The notes under the pieces were generated by a model. It saw only the letters and a list, made by a program, of their open reading frames with translations, had not been told where the DNA came from and searched no databases. A DNA stretch of 64,000 bases, from NCBI RefSeq assembly GCF_000010725.1, contig NC_013858.1:558001-622000 (forward strand). The letters run 5' to 3'. The number at the start of each line of letters is the position of its first letter. The stretch's first letter is position 1. This DNA is from Azospirillum sp. B510 (GTDB taxonomy: Bacteria; Pseudomonadota; Alphaproteobacteria; Azospirillales; Azospirillaceae). Positions 51,772 through 61,074 of this stretch are shown piece by piece. A program made the translations under genes and the position numbers.

Positions 51772-54135
51772 TTACGCCGCGTGGTCGGTGATGGTGCCCG
51801 TGGCGGTGCCCAGGTTGCTGTTGCCGTGGGTCAGGTGCAGCAGGAAATTCTCCGTTCCCTCATTGGCGTTGTTGTCGCCGGTGATGTGGACGCTGACCGT
51901 CTTGGTGGTCTCGCCCGGCTGGAAGGTCAGACTGCCATGGGTGGCGGTATAGTCGCTGCCGGCCTTCGCCGTGCCGTCCTCGGTCGCATAGTCGATGGTG
52001 GTGGCGGTGGTCACCGCCTTGGCCAGCTGCACGGTGAAGACCGCCTCGTCGCTGCCCGGAACCGAACCGGAGCTGCCGGATTTGGCCGCCAGACCCGCCT
52101 TGAGGATGTTCATCTTGGTCGGATCGATGGTCTTGAAATCATCCTGCAACAGCCCGCCGACATCGCCCGATTCCGGCGTCCACGCCCAATAGGTCCAGTT
52201 CATGCCCTGCTGGCCGGGGGCGAGGTCGCTCTTGCCGTCCAGGTTCCAGTCGCCGTTCATGTATTTGATCAGCGTGCTGGCCCAGGTCTGCTCGGCCGCG
52301 CTGTGCATCTGGCCGCCGAACTCGCCGACCAGGATCGGGGCGATGTTGTTCTTATAGATGTAGCCCCACATGCTGTCATACTGGGCCGGCAGGTTGTTCG
52401 GATAGTTCGGGTCCGACAGCCAGCTGAACTGACCGACGCTCTGGCCATAGGCGTGCGGCGAATAGACCAGCTTGTTCGGCACGTCGAACTGGATCGGATG
52501 GTCCTTCACCCCCGCCAGCGTGCTGCTCCACTCGGTGCCCTCGACCAGCATCAGCCAGTCCTTGTTGACCGACTGGATGGCGTTGCCGATGCGCTGGGCC
52601 GCCGCCGCCCAGTCGGTGGCCTGGTTGCCGTCGCCCCAGGTCGCCGACACGCTCGGCTCGTTGTGCAGGTCGGCGCCGACCACCGCCTCGTTGCCGGCAT
52701 AGCGCTTGGCCAGCGTCTGCCAATGGTCGATCACCGTCGATTCCGGATTCTTGTCGGTGTACCACAGCCCGCTTTCGTTGGTGCCGGCGCCGCCGTCGTT
52801 GCGGTGATGGTCCAGGATCACCTTCATGCCGGTCTTGCCGGCATAGTCGATGACCTTGTCATAGACCTCCAGCCGGGTCAGGCCCTTCAGATCCGGGTTC
52901 TTGGCGTAATCGATGCCGTTGGTCACCGCGCTGCTGTCGAAGAGATCGTCGGCCCAGGTCAGGCGGATGACGTTGAAGCCCAGGCTCTTCATGCTGTCGA
53001 TGTGATGCTGGTAGCTGTCGGCCCACAGCCCGGACGGCACATAATTGTAGCCCTCGCCGCCGAACCAGTTCACCCCGGTCAGCCGGACATTGTTGCCGCT
53101 CTCGTCGACGATCTGGTTGCCGTTGGTGTGCAGGAAGCCGTTGATCGAGCCGCTGCTCTGTACCATCCCCGGATCGGCCACGGTGACGTTGCCGACCTTG
53201 ACCGACAGCGCGCCGGTGTCGCCGCCAGTGCCCGAACCGCCGGCCGGGGCCGCCGTTCCGCCTCCCTTCCCGGTGTTGGTGCCCGTGTTGCCGCCGCCGG
53301 CCGAAGCGGTGAAATGGCTGGCATCCAGCCTGGCGGTCAGCGTGGCGTCCCAATAAAGGTCGCTGGTGGCGCCAATGTCGGCGCCGTTGTCGTTGCGGTG
53401 GACCGAAACGGAGGCGTCGGTCGCCGCCACGGTCTTGCCGTCGACGCTGATGCTGTTGACATACAGGTTGCGGTCGGCGCCATCGACGATGGCGTCATTG
53501 TCGTAGGTCACCTGCACCGAATGGGCGGTCCCCTGCGCCAGGTCGGCGGTGAACTTGTAATCCTTGGCGTCGGTGCCGCTGGCCGTGCCCTCGCCGATCC
53601 GCTGGCCATCGACCAGCACGGTGAAATGCGCGCCTTCGCCGGCCGCCGCATTGCCGGCGGCGTTCACGGTGATGACGTTCTGCGCGGTGCCGCCGGCAGG
53701 GGAGGGCGCCGGGGCGGCGGCAGGGCCGGTGGACGGGGTGGCGGCGAAATAGCTGGCGGGGGTGCCGAAGGTCAGGGCGCCGTCCCACCACATGGCTTCC
53801 TGGCCGGGCTGGGTCGGCGCCGGGGCGGCATCGTCATAACGTTCATAGATGGCGTCGGTCGGCTTCAGCGTGTGGCCGTTGACCTCGATCGACTGGACGT
53901 AAAGGTCGCGATAGGCGCTGGTCTCCGTATCATTGTCGTAGACGACCTGAATCTTGTGCGCCGTGTTCGCCGCAAGGTCGGCGGTGAAGCTGTATGCCGT
54001 CGACGAGGGGTCGGACGCCGTGGCGTGACCGACCTCCCGACCATCCACCAGCAGCTTGAAATTCGGCGCGACGCTGTCCGTGGACTGGCCGTAGGCGTTG
54101 ACGACGATCTTGCTCGGCCGGGTGGTCGTGCTCAT
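51772..54135 (-). CDS. GH5 cellulase with two CBM60-like modules and a Calx-beta domain
   Basis: This 787-residue protein has two CBM60/CBM36-like calcium-dependent modules (about 8-130 and 153-275; YDNDAIVDGADRNLYV in the second), a Gly/Thr linker, a GH5 catalytic barrel (about 330-685) and a Calx-beta repeat (about 690-787). Glu493 in LHNEPS is the acid/base and Glu605 in VGEFGG the nucleophile. There is no N-terminal signal peptide, so type I or another route of export is likely. ATG 54135 follows AGGA. A 561-bp AT-rich upstream region suggests complex regulation. Confidence 0.88.
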   Translation of the reverse strand: MSTTTRPSKIVVNAYGQSTDSVAPNFKLLVDGREVGHATASDPSSTAYSFTADLAANTAHKIQVVYDNDTETSAYRDLYVQSIEVNGHTLKPTDAIYERYDDAAPAPTQPGQEAMWWDGALTFGTPASYFAATPSTGPAAAPAPSPAGGTAQNVITVNAAGNAAAGEGAHFTVLVDGQRIGEGTASGTDAKDYKFTADLAQGTAHSVQVTYDNDAIVDGADRNLYVNSISVDGKTVAATDASVSVHRNDNGADIGATSDLYWDATLTARLDASHFTASAGGGNTGTNTGKGGGTAAPAGGSGTGGDTGALSVKVGNVTVADPGMVQSSGSINGFLHTNGNQIVDESGNNVRLTGVNWFGGEGYNYVPSGLWADSYQHHIDSMKSLGFNVIRLTWADDLFDSSAVTNGIDYAKNPDLKGLTRLEVYDKVIDYAGKTGMKVILDHHRNDGGAGTNESGLWYTDKNPESTVIDHWQTLAKRYAGNEAVVGADLHNEPSVSATWGDGNQATDWAAAAQRIGNAIQSVNKDWLMLVEGTEWSSTLAGVKDHPIQFDVPNKLVYSPHAYGQSVGQFSWLSDPNYPNNLPAQYDSMWGYIYKNNIAPILVGEFGGQMHSAAEQTWASTLIKYMNGDWNLDGKSDLAPGQQGMNWTYWAWTPESGDVGGLLQDDFKTIDPTKMNILKAGLAAKSGSSGSVPGSDEAVFTVQLAKAVTTATTIDYATEDGTAKAGSDYTATHGSLTFQPGETTKTVSVHITGDNNANEGTENFLLHLTHGNSNLGTATGTITDHAA

Positions 54136-54696
54136 GACTTCAATCCTATATCTGTTGCGTTGAAGCCATGCTGGGTCGTTAATGGTTAACGAAACCTTTC
54201 CAACTCTGGTTAAGTTTTCTCGAAGCTTGTGGCAAATTTGGCTCAACCGGCGGCCGCGGATATCGGCAGGGACCGATCATCGTATTGAAATATATCCCAT
54301 CATGATCACAGGATTCCCGGATCAACAATCAGTCATTTCCTTTGGAAACCGGTATAGTCCTGAGAATTCTTGAGTTTTCTCAATAATGATCTCGAAAGAC
54401 ATAGAGACCGCCATTCCCAGACATTCTGGACGGTGCGCATCATGCTTTCAGAAACACCGCGGAAGGATGCCGGATATGTGTCTTATATACTGATCACCCG
54501 CATTCCATGATTGGTAGTGCACCGCCACCAGGGATTACGGCCTCTGGAGTAATCCAAAATCACAAACCGGCTTTTTCGCGCGCGAGAAAGTTAACGATCC
54601 CGGCGACAGGGCGCCACCACCCGGCACGGTTATGGGAGTTTTTAAATGACTAAATTCCTTTATCCATCCGGGACGGACGGCGGGCGGGCGCGCCGG
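54136..54696. other. long AT-rich upstream region of the cellulase gene
   Basis: This 561-bp stretch has no recognisable gene. It has GGTTAA-type repeats (TGGTTAA at 54183-54189 and 54207-54213) and an inverted repeat TTGAG/CTCAA with a TTTT loop (54370-54383). Its base composition is much lower in GC than the coding DNA around it. It probably holds the cellulase promoter and regulator sites, as the importer genes end at 54697 in the same direction. Confidence 0.45.
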
Positions 54697-55461
54697 TCAG
54701 CGCGCCTCCACCATGCCGATGAACTGCGCCAGTTCCGGCGTCGAGGGCCTGTCGAACAGCTCGGCCGGCGGTCCCTGTTCGGCGATGCGGCCGCCATGCA
54801 TGAAGACCAGCCGGTCGCAGACCTCACGGGCGAAACGCATCTCGTGCGTCACCAGGATCAGCGTCATGCCCTCTTCCGCCAATTGGCGCACCACCCCCAG
54901 CACCTCGGCGACCAGCTCGGGGTCGAGGGCCGAGGTGATCTCGTCGCACAGCAGCACCTTGGGCGCCATCGCCAGCGAGCGGGCGATGGCGACGCGCTGC
55001 TGCTGGCCGCCCGACAGCTGCGACGGGTAGGCGTCGAACTTGTGGCCCAGCCCGACCTTGGCCAGCGCCGATTCGGCAGCGGCGCGGGTGGTGGCCTTGT
55101 CCTGCTTCTTCACCACCTTCAGCGCCAGCATGACATTCTCGCCGGCGGTCAGGTGGGGGAACAGGTTGAACTGCTGGAACACCATGCCGACCTTCTGGCG
55201 CAGCGCCCGCAGGTCGATCTGGCCGGGATCGACGCATTCGCCGTCGACCTCGATGACGCCGCCGTCGATGCGCTCCAGCCCGTTGATGCTGCGCAGCAGC
55301 GTGCTCTTGCCCGAGCCGCTGCGGCCGATCATGGCGACGACCTGGCCCTCCTCGACCGCCATGTCGACGCCCTTCAGCACCTCCACCGGGCCGAAGGACT
55401 TGCGAATGGCCGACAGCTTCACCAGGGGGCGGCCGGCGGGGGGAGTCTTAACGGGCGACAT
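54697..55461 (-). CDS. polar amino-acid ABC transporter ATP-binding subunit (GlnQ/HisP type)
   Basis: The 254-residue ATPase carries Walker A GRSGSGKST, signature LSGGQQQR, Walker B LLCDEITSALD and the H-loop THEM. The short VFQQFNLFPHLTAGENVMLAL region is typical of GlnQ/HisP. It is the last gene of a binding protein-permease-permease-ATPase cassette read leftward, and its start overlaps the second permease by 14 bp. Import of a polar amino acid or a related compound is expected. Confidence 0.92.
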   Translation of the reverse strand: MSPVKTPPAGRPLVKLSAIRKSFGPVEVLKGVDMAVEEGQVVAMIGRSGSGKSTLLRSINGLERIDGGVIEVDGECVDPGQIDLRALRQKVGMVFQQFNLFPHLTAGENVMLALKVVKKQDKATTRAAAESALAKVGLGHKFDAYPSQLSGGQQQRVAIARSLAMAPKVLLCDEITSALDPELVAEVLGVVRQLAEEGMTLILVTHEMRFAREVCDRLVFMHGGRIAEQGPPAELFDRPSTPELAQFIGMVEAR

Positions 55462-56098
55462 TGAGCTTCCTTTCCAGCGCCTTGGCCGACAGCGACAGCG
55501 GGTAGCACAGGGCGAAATAGATCAGCCCGACCAGCCCATAGACCAGGAAGGGCTGGAAGGTGGCGTTGGTGATCATGGTGCCGGCCTTCGTCACCTCGAC
55601 GAAGCCGATGATGGAGGTCACCGCCGTGCCCTTCACCACCTGCACCGAGAATCCGACGGTCGGCGGCACGGCGATGCGCAGGGCCTGGGGCAGGATGACA
55701 TGGCGCATCTGCTCCCCGAAGGTGAGCGCGAGGCTGGCCGACGCCTCCCATTGGCCCTTCGGCACCGCCTCGACGCAGCCGCGCCAGATCTCGGCGAGAT
55801 AGGCGGCGGTGAACAGCGTCAGCCCGACGGCGGCCGAGGTCCAGGCCGAGGTCTCGATGCCGACCAGCGGCAGGGCGAAGAAGACGATGAAGAGCTGCAT
55901 CAGGAGCGGCGTGCCCTGGAACAGCTCGATGAACAGCCGGGCCGCGATGCGCAGCGGCGGCAGCGGCGAGACGCGGGCGACCAGCAGCAGCAGCCCGGCA
56001 AGCCCGCCGGAGACGAAGGCGATCAGCGACAGCAGCACCGTCCAGCGCGCCGCCAGCAGCAGGTTGGACAGGATGTCCCACAGGGTGAACTCAAGCAC
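55448..56098 (-). CDS. polar amino-acid ABC transporter permease 2
   Basis: This 216-residue permease of the HisM/GltK group has about five membrane segments. It carries the coupling region EASASLALTFGEQMRHVILPQALRIAVPP (EAA motif) and ends with SLSAKALERKL. It overlaps the first permease by 8 bp and the ATPase gene by 14 bp, so the four genes are one transcription unit. Pairing with permease 1 gives the heterodimeric channel. Confidence 0.9.
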   Translation of the reverse strand: MLEFTLWDILSNLLLAARWTVLLSLIAFVSGGLAGLLLLVARVSPLPPLRIAARLFIELFQGTPLLMQLFIVFFALPLVGIETSAWTSAAVGLTLFTAAYLAEIWRGCVEAVPKGQWEASASLALTFGEQMRHVILPQALRIAVPPTVGFSVQVVKGTAVTSIIGFVEVTKAGTMITNATFQPFLVYGLVGLIYFALCYPLSLSAKALERKLNVAR

Positions 56099-56765
56099 GC
56101 GACACCCCCTTGGCGAACAGCCGCCCGCCGATCTGGCTCAGGATCCAGCGCACTCCCACCGCCAGCGCCAGATACAGCGCGGTCGCCAGGAAATAGACCT
56201 CGAAGGGCCGGAAATTGCGGGATTGGATGAAGTTGGCGGCGAAGCTCAGCTCCTCCGCCGCGATCTGCGAACAGACCGACGAGCCCAGCATGACGATGAC
56301 GATCTGGCTGGTCAGCGCCGGCCAGATCTTCCCCATCGCCGGGCCGAGCACGACATAGCGGAAGATCTGCGGCCCGGTCATGCCCAGGCCGGCGCCGGCC
56401 TCGATCTGGCCCTTCGGCGTCGCCTCGATGCCGGCGCGGATGATCTCGGTCGAATAGGCGCCGAGATTGATCACCATCGCCAGGACCGCCGCCTGCCACT
56501 CCGCCAGCCGGATGCCGAGCGAGGGCAGGCCGAAGAAGATGAAGAACAGCTGCACCAGGAAGGGGGTGTTGCGGATCAGCTCGACATAGGCGCCGACCAG
56601 GATCGCCAGCGGCTTCGCCGTCGAGGTCCGCGCCGCCGCCCCGCCGATGCCGAGCGCGACGCCCAGCACCGTGCTGACGGCGGTCAGCGCCACCGTCGTC
56701 ACCACCCCGTCCACCAGCACGGGCGTGTAGTCCAACAGGGACGAGAAATCGAAACTGTAGGCCAT
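56091..56765 (-). CDS. polar amino-acid ABC transporter permease 1
   Basis: The 224-residue HisQ-like permease has about five membrane segments and the EAA loop GQIEAGAGLGMTGPQIFRYVVLGPAMGK. LIRNTPFLVQLFFIFFGLP is a conserved N-terminal stretch of this family. Its start lies 34 bp after the binding-protein stop and its end overlaps permease 2. Substrate choice is set by the binding protein at 56800. Confidence 0.9.
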   Translation of the reverse strand: MAYSFDFSSLLDYTPVLVDGVVTTVALTAVSTVLGVALGIGGAAARTSTAKPLAILVGAYVELIRNTPFLVQLFFIFFGLPSLGIRLAEWQAAVLAMVINLGAYSTEIIRAGIEATPKGQIEAGAGLGMTGPQIFRYVVLGPAMGKIWPALTSQIVIVMLGSSVCSQIAAEELSFAANFIQSRNFRPFEVYFLATALYLALAVGVRWILSQIGGRLFAKGVSRA

Positions 56766-56799
56766 GATACGGTCCCGTGCCGGTGGAAGGACGAAGCGG

Positions 56800-57603
56800 T
56801 CACAGATCCTTCGGCAGCGGCGAATGCAGCCACTTCTTGGCGATGTCGTTCAGCGAGCCGTCCTCCTTCGCCTTGGCGATGATGGCGTTCACCTTCTCCA
56901 GGAGCGGGCCCTCGTTCTTGTTCAGCCCGACGAAGCAGGGGGAGTTCTTGATCAGGAACTTCAGGATCGGCTGGCGCGGCGGGTTGCGGTCGAAGATGGC
57001 GGCGGCGACCACGTTGCCGGTGGCGACCAGCTGCACCTGCCCCGACAGGAAGGCGGAGATGGTGCCGTTGTTGTCCTCGTAGCGGCGGACGGTCACCTTG
57101 TCCGACACGATCTTGGACAGTTCGATATCCTCGACCGAGCCGCGGGTGACGCCGACGGTCTTGCCGTTCAGATCCTCCGCCTTCTCCACCGCGATGTCAT
57201 CGGGGCCGAAGACACCGTTGTAGAAGGGGGCGTAGGCGGTGGAGAAGTCGATGACCTTCTCGCGCTCGGCGTTCTTGCCCAGGCTGGAGATCACCAGATC
57301 GACCTTGCCGGTGGTCAGATAGGGGATGCGGTTGGTGCTGGTCACCGGCACCAGCTCCACCTTGGCGCCCATCTCCTTGGCGATCAGGGTGGCGGCGTCG
57401 ATGTCGTAGCCGACCGGCTTCAGGTCGGTGCCGACCGAGCCGAAGGGCGGGAAGTCCTGCGGAACGGCGACGCGCAGCACCTTCTCCTTGGCGATGCGCT
57501 CGAGCGCGTCGGCTTTTGCATGGGTGGGAGCGGTTGCGGTGAAACCACCCGCCAGAACCGCCGTGGCAAGGCCGAGAGCACCCAGAATCTTCGCGAACCG
57601 CAT
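56800..57603 (-). CDS. periplasmic amino-acid-binding protein (SBP family 3)
   Basis: The 267-residue protein has a signal peptide (MRFAKILGALGLATAVLAGG, cleavage before the DALERIA region). Family 3 features follow: VLRVAVPQDFPPFGSVGTDLKPVGYDIDAATLIAKEMGAKVELVPV, then VDLVISSLGKNAEREKVIDFSTAYAPF. The aromatic and Asp positions fit an amino-acid ligand. ATG 57603 follows GGAGATCAGG, and the in-frame extension upstream is unconserved. It is the first gene of the cassette and is divergent from the RpiR regulator. Confidence 0.9.
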   Translation of the reverse strand: MRFAKILGALGLATAVLAGGFTATAPTHAKADALERIAKEKVLRVAVPQDFPPFGSVGTDLKPVGYDIDAATLIAKEMGAKVELVPVTSTNRIPYLTTGKVDLVISSLGKNAEREKVIDFSTAYAPFYNGVFGPDDIAVEKAEDLNGKTVGVTRGSVEDIELSKIVSDKVTVRRYEDNNGTISAFLSGQVQLVATGNVVAAAIFDRNPPRQPILKFLIKNSPCFVGLNKNEGPLLEKVNAIIAKAKEDGSLNDIAKKWLHSPLPKDL

Positions 57604-57700
57604 GGCACCTGATCTCCAACCGAAGGACGATGAGCCATCCCTTTTCAAACGGCGTGCCACTTCCGTCATAGGAATTCCGGTGTGTCGCAAAGGCCGGAAA

Positions 57701-57746
57701 TGTTACACTTATCCCGGTTAAGGGGTAATCTGTTACTAATGTAACA
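57701..57746. promoter_or_regulatory. candidate operators between amino-acid importer and RpiR regulator
   Basis: TGTTAC, TAAT, GTAACA (57731-57746) is a perfect 6-bp inverted repeat. A half-site TGTTACA occurs at 57701-57707, 30 bp away. The sites lie between two divergent genes. The RpiR-type protein is the obvious candidate binder. Confidence 0.6.
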
Positions 57747-57805
57747 CCACAGATGCCGCACAAAATAGCCCGTTTTTTGTGCGATTTCTGGATTTACGAG
57801 GCGAA

Positions 57806-58729
57806 ATGCCTATGAAAAAGGCAAACCACTCCACCCTCCTGGCCGAGCCCGCCGACCCGTCGCTGACCGCGCGCATCCGCGACCGCTACGGCGACCTCAG
57901 CCGGACCGAGCGGCAGCTGGCCGATGTGATCCTCGCCTGTCCGGGGGAGCTGTCGGGCTATTCGGCGACGGAGCTGGCGGGCCGGGCCGGGGTGTCGAAG
58001 ATGACGGTGTCGCGGCTGGTCCGCCGCCTCGGCTATGCCGGCTTCGAGGAGGCGCGGCTGGCCGCCCGGCGCGGCGGCGACTGGGGGTCGCCCTTGTTCC
58101 TGCTGCCCCCCGGCGGCCCCCCGGCCCCAGCTGGATCGGCCCCGGCAGGATCAGCCCCCGCCGGCGGCCTGCCGCCGCTGGAGGCCCATTTCCAGCGCAG
58201 CGCCGAGGCGCTCGCCGCCACCGCGCGCCAGACCGACCCGGCCCTGCTTGCCCAGGCGGCGCGCACGCTGGCCGACGCCCGGCGGATCTGGGTCTGCGGC
58301 GCGCGCAACAGCGCCTTCCTGGCCGGCTATGCCCGCTGGCAGTTCATCCAGGTGCGCGGCGAGGTCCACCAGCTGGCGGCGGCGGGGGAGACGATGGCGG
58401 AGACGCTGGCCGACCTCGGCCCGGACGATCTGCTGGTCCTGGTCGGCATCCGCCGCCGGCCGCCCGCCATCGTCCGGCTGCTGCATGTGGTGCGGGACCG
58501 CGCCATCCCCGCCATCCTGATCGCCGACAGCCATTCGGCGGTGGAAGGGCCGGTGCCGCCGCTGACCTTCCGCTGCGAGACGCGCAGCCTGGCGGCGCTC
58601 GACACCCATGTCGCGGCGATGGCGGTGATCCACGCGCTCGCCGCCGAGCTGATCCCGCTGACCGGCGAGGCCGGCCGCGCCCGCATCGGCGCCATCGAGG
58701 ATCTGCACGACCGGCTGGGGGAGCTGTGA
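57806..58729 (+). CDS. RpiR/MurR-family regulator (HTH plus SIS domain)
   Basis: This 307-residue protein has an N-terminal RpiR helix-turn-helix (LSRTERQLADVILACPGELSGYSATELAGRAGVSKMTVSRLVRRLGYAGFEEARLA). A Pro/Ala/Gly linker of short repeats (PAGSAPAGSAPAGG) leads to a sugar-isomerase (SIS) effector domain with RIWVCGARNSAFLAGYARW. SIS domains sense phosphorylated sugars, although such regulators also control amino-acid transport genes. ATG 57806 follows GAGGCGAA. It is divergent from the importer, whose promoter it probably controls via 57731-57746. Confidence 0.87.
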   Translation: MPMKKANHSTLLAEPADPSLTARIRDRYGDLSRTERQLADVILACPGELSGYSATELAGRAGVSKMTVSRLVRRLGYAGFEEARLAARRGGDWGSPLFLLPPGGPPAPAGSAPAGSAPAGGLPPLEAHFQRSAEALAATARQTDPALLAQAARTLADARRIWVCGARNSAFLAGYARWQFIQVRGEVHQLAAAGETMAETLADLGPDDLLVLVGIRRRPPAIVRLLHVVRDRAIPAILIADSHSAVEGPVPPLTFRCETRSLAALDTHVAAMAVIHALAAELIPLTGEAGRARIGAIEDLHDRLGEL

Positions 58730-59062
58730 GGACGGGAGCCGTGAGGACGGATGCCGCCGGTTCCGGACGCTCCCGTCATTCCTTCGCAACAAAAGCCGCC
58801 TATGCTGGCGCCGACGGGATGCGGACAAGGGCCACCCCTTTCCCCCTGTCCCATCTGCCGCACCGGAGCCGCCTTGCATTCCGGACGGGATGGCGACACC
58901 TTGATAACGCATGCGAACGGTCGGCGAGCCACCCACCGGATGCCCACCCCGGCCGTTCCATCGCAGTCCAGTCATCCCGCCGTCCCCCAGGTGACCGCCG
59001 CTTGCGCCGGCCCACCGGACGGCACAGCCCAAGAGAGGACGGCCCCCACGGGCCGGAACCAC
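58730..59062. other. intergenic region before pyk
   Basis: No gene was recognised. The pyruvate-kinase frame is open back to 58751, but the family begins at the Met at 59063. The stretch is GC-rich with no obvious promoter, RNA or repeat apart from ordinary sequence. Confidence 0.4.
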
Positions 59063-60487
59063 ATGCGTCGTCATCGCCGCGCCAAGATCGTCGCCACCGT
59101 CGGACCGGCCAGCAACTCGCCGGAAATGCTGAAAACCCTGTTCCTGGCCGGCGTCGACACCTTCCGGCTGAATTTCAGCCACGGCACCCACGACGATCAC
59201 GCCAAGGTCCACCGCGCCATCCGCGCGCTGGAGGCGGAGGTCGGCCGCCCGATCGGCATCCTCCAGGATCTCCAGGGTCCGAAGATCCGCGTCGGCACCA
59301 TCCGCGACGGCAAGATCGCCGTCGCCACCGGCGAGCAGATCCGCTTCGTGCTTCAGGGCAGCGACGGCGACAAGCGCGCCATCCCGCTGCCGCATCCGGA
59401 AATCTTCGCGGCGATCATGCCGGGCCATCATCTGCTGATCGATGACGGCCGCGTCCGCGTCGAGGTGACCGAGCTGGGCGACGACTGGATCGAGGCCAAG
59501 GTGGTCGTCGGCGGCGTCATCTCCAACCGCAAGGGCGTCAACCTGCCGGGCACCGTGCTCGACCTGTCGCCCCTGACCGCCAAGGACCGCGCCGACCTCG
59601 CCTTCGGGCTGGAACTCGGCGTCGACTGGGTCGCCATGTCCTTCGTGCAGAAGCCGGGCGACATCCTGGAGGGCCGCGGCCTGATCGGCGACCGCGCCGG
59701 CATCATGGCGAAGATCGAGAAGCCGCAGGCGCTGGAGAAGATCGACGACATCATCCGCCTGTCCGACGCGGTGATGGTGGCGCGCGGCGATCTCGGCGTC
59801 GAAATCCCGCACGAGGACGTGCCCGGCCGCCAGAAGGAGCTGGTGCGCGCCTGCCGTCTGGCGGTGAAGCCGGTGATCGTCGCCACCCAGATGCTCGATT
59901 CGATGGTCGCCGCCCCGACCCCGACGCGGGCGGAGGCGTCGGACGTGGCGACCGCCATCTATGACGGCGCCGACGCGGTGATGCTGTCGGCCGAATCGGC
60001 GTCGGGCCAGTATCCGGTCGAGGCGGTGACGATGATGGACCGCATCATCCGCTCGACCGAGCAGCACAAGCTCTACCGCTCGCTGATCCAGGCGACCCAT
60101 CCGGGCGAGGAGCATACGGCACCCCACGCCGTGGCCGCCGCCGCCGCCGATCTGGCCGACGCCCTGTATTCCTCGGCCATCGTCGCCTTCACCTCCAGCG
60201 GCACCACCGCGGCGCGCATCGCCCGCAAGCGGCCGGAGGTGCCGATCCTGGCGATCACCCCGGATACCGCGGTCTCGCGCCGGCTCTGCCTGCTGTGGGG
60301 CGCCCACAGCGTGCTGTCCGACGACATCCGCACCTACGAGGAGATGGTCGACCGCGCCATCGCCACCGCCCGCTCGGAGGAGTTCGCCGGCGCCACCGGC
60401 TCGATGGTGGTCGTCGCCGGCATCCCCTTCGCCCAGGCCGGCACCACCAACAACCTGCGCGTCATCCACATGGACGGGAAGTCCTGA
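59063..60487 (+). CDS. pyk: pyruvate kinase
   Basis: The 474-residue glycolytic enzyme converts phosphoenolpyruvate and ADP to pyruvate and ATP. AKIVATVGPAS and FRLNFSHGTH open the catalytic barrel, LQDLQGPKIRVG follows, GIMAKIEKPQAL carries the catalytic Lys and MVARGDLGVEIP the metal site. ATQMLDSM and AVMLSAESASGQYP are the family signature. The B and C domains are complete. A clear ribosome site is lacking, since only GGAACC precedes ATG 59063. Two hairpins follow the gene. Confidence 0.96.
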   Translation: MRRHRRAKIVATVGPASNSPEMLKTLFLAGVDTFRLNFSHGTHDDHAKVHRAIRALEAEVGRPIGILQDLQGPKIRVGTIRDGKIAVATGEQIRFVLQGSDGDKRAIPLPHPEIFAAIMPGHHLLIDDGRVRVEVTELGDDWIEAKVVVGGVISNRKGVNLPGTVLDLSPLTAKDRADLAFGLELGVDWVAMSFVQKPGDILEGRGLIGDRAGIMAKIEKPQALEKIDDIIRLSDAVMVARGDLGVEIPHEDVPGRQKELVRACRLAVKPVIVATQMLDSMVAAPTPTRAEASDVATAIYDGADAVMLSAESASGQYPVEAVTMMDRIIRSTEQHKLYRSLIQATHPGEEHTAPHAVAAAAADLADALYSSAIVAFTSSGTTAARIARKRPEVPILAITPDTAVSRRLCLLWGAHSVLSDDIRTYEEMVDRAIATARSEEFAGATGSMVVVAGIPFAQAGTTNNLRVIHMDGKS

Positions 60488-60496
60488 GGACAAACG

Positions 60497-60525
60497 GCTC
60501 CCCCGCCCTTACCGGGCGGGGGAGC
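60497..60525 (+). terminator. first hairpin downstream of pyk
   Basis: A perfect 12-bp stem (60497-60508 with 60514-60525) with a TTACC loop starts nine bases after the pyk stop. There is no T tract directly after it, but a second hairpin follows at 60536. Confidence 0.7.
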
Positions 60526-60535
60526 TCTCCTAGAA

Positions 60536-60567
60536 TCTGTCCGATGCTTATTGAAGCATCGGACAGA
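60536..60567. terminator. second hairpin with T tract between pyk and the Lrp gene
   Basis: A perfect 14-bp stem (60536-60549 with 60554-60567) encloses an ATTG loop and is followed by CTCCGG and a TTTTTTG tract. It serves pyk and may also end the convergent Lrp gene transcript. Confidence 0.8.
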
Positions 60568-60601
60568 CTCCGGTTTTTTGATTTTCCGTGCGATTCACGC
60601 T

Positions 60602-61027
60602 TTACCGCTCCATTTTGGTCGACAGCACGATCGACGACATCGTCCGCTCCACTCCGGGCAGGCGGCCGATGCTGTCGAGCGCCGCGTCCATCGCGTCATG
60701 GGTCTCGGTACCGACGGTGGCGCACAGATCATATTGGCCGCTGATGCTGTGCAGCCGGATCACCTCCGGCATCTTGCGCAGGGCGTGGACGGCGCGGTCG
60801 GCCAGCCGGGCGTTGACGCTGATCATCACCAGTGCCGACACGCCGCGCCGCGGCGCCGGATCGCCCAGCCTCACGGTATAACCGGCGACCACCCCCTGCC
60901 GCTCCAGCCGGGCGATGCGGTCCTGCACGGTCGACCGCGACAGCCCCAGCGCCCGGCCGAGCGCCGCCGTGCTGGTGCGCGCGTTCACCGTCAACAGATC
61001 GATCAGCCGCCGGTCGATGTCGTCCAT
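60602..61027 (-). CDS. Lrp/AsnC-family transcriptional regulator
   Basis: This 141-residue protein has an AsnC-type winged helix (MDDIDRRLIDLLTVNARTSTAALGRALGLSRSTVQDRIARLERQGVV) and the RAM ligand-binding domain (VSALVMISVNARLADRAVHALRKMPEV, then SGQYDLCATV). Family members sense amino acids. The gene starts 47 bp downstream of the stop of the thioesterase gene, which is read the same way, so the two may form a unit. The target genes are not identifiable. Confidence 0.93.
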   Translation of the reverse strand: MDDIDRRLIDLLTVNARTSTAALGRALGLSRSTVQDRIARLERQGVVAGYTVRLGDPAPRRGVSALVMISVNARLADRAVHALRKMPEVIRLHSISGQYDLCATVGTETHDAMDAALDSIGRLPGVERTMSSIVLSTKMER

Positions 61028-61074
61028 GGGGATCCGTTACAGCAGGGCAGTCCCCGCTGTGATAGCCGCCCCCC

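Noticed and set aside
51634..54189. 851-codon plus-strand frame opposite the cellulase
   Set aside because: The opposite strand encodes a complete GH5 protein with catalytic residues; this frame has only biased composition.
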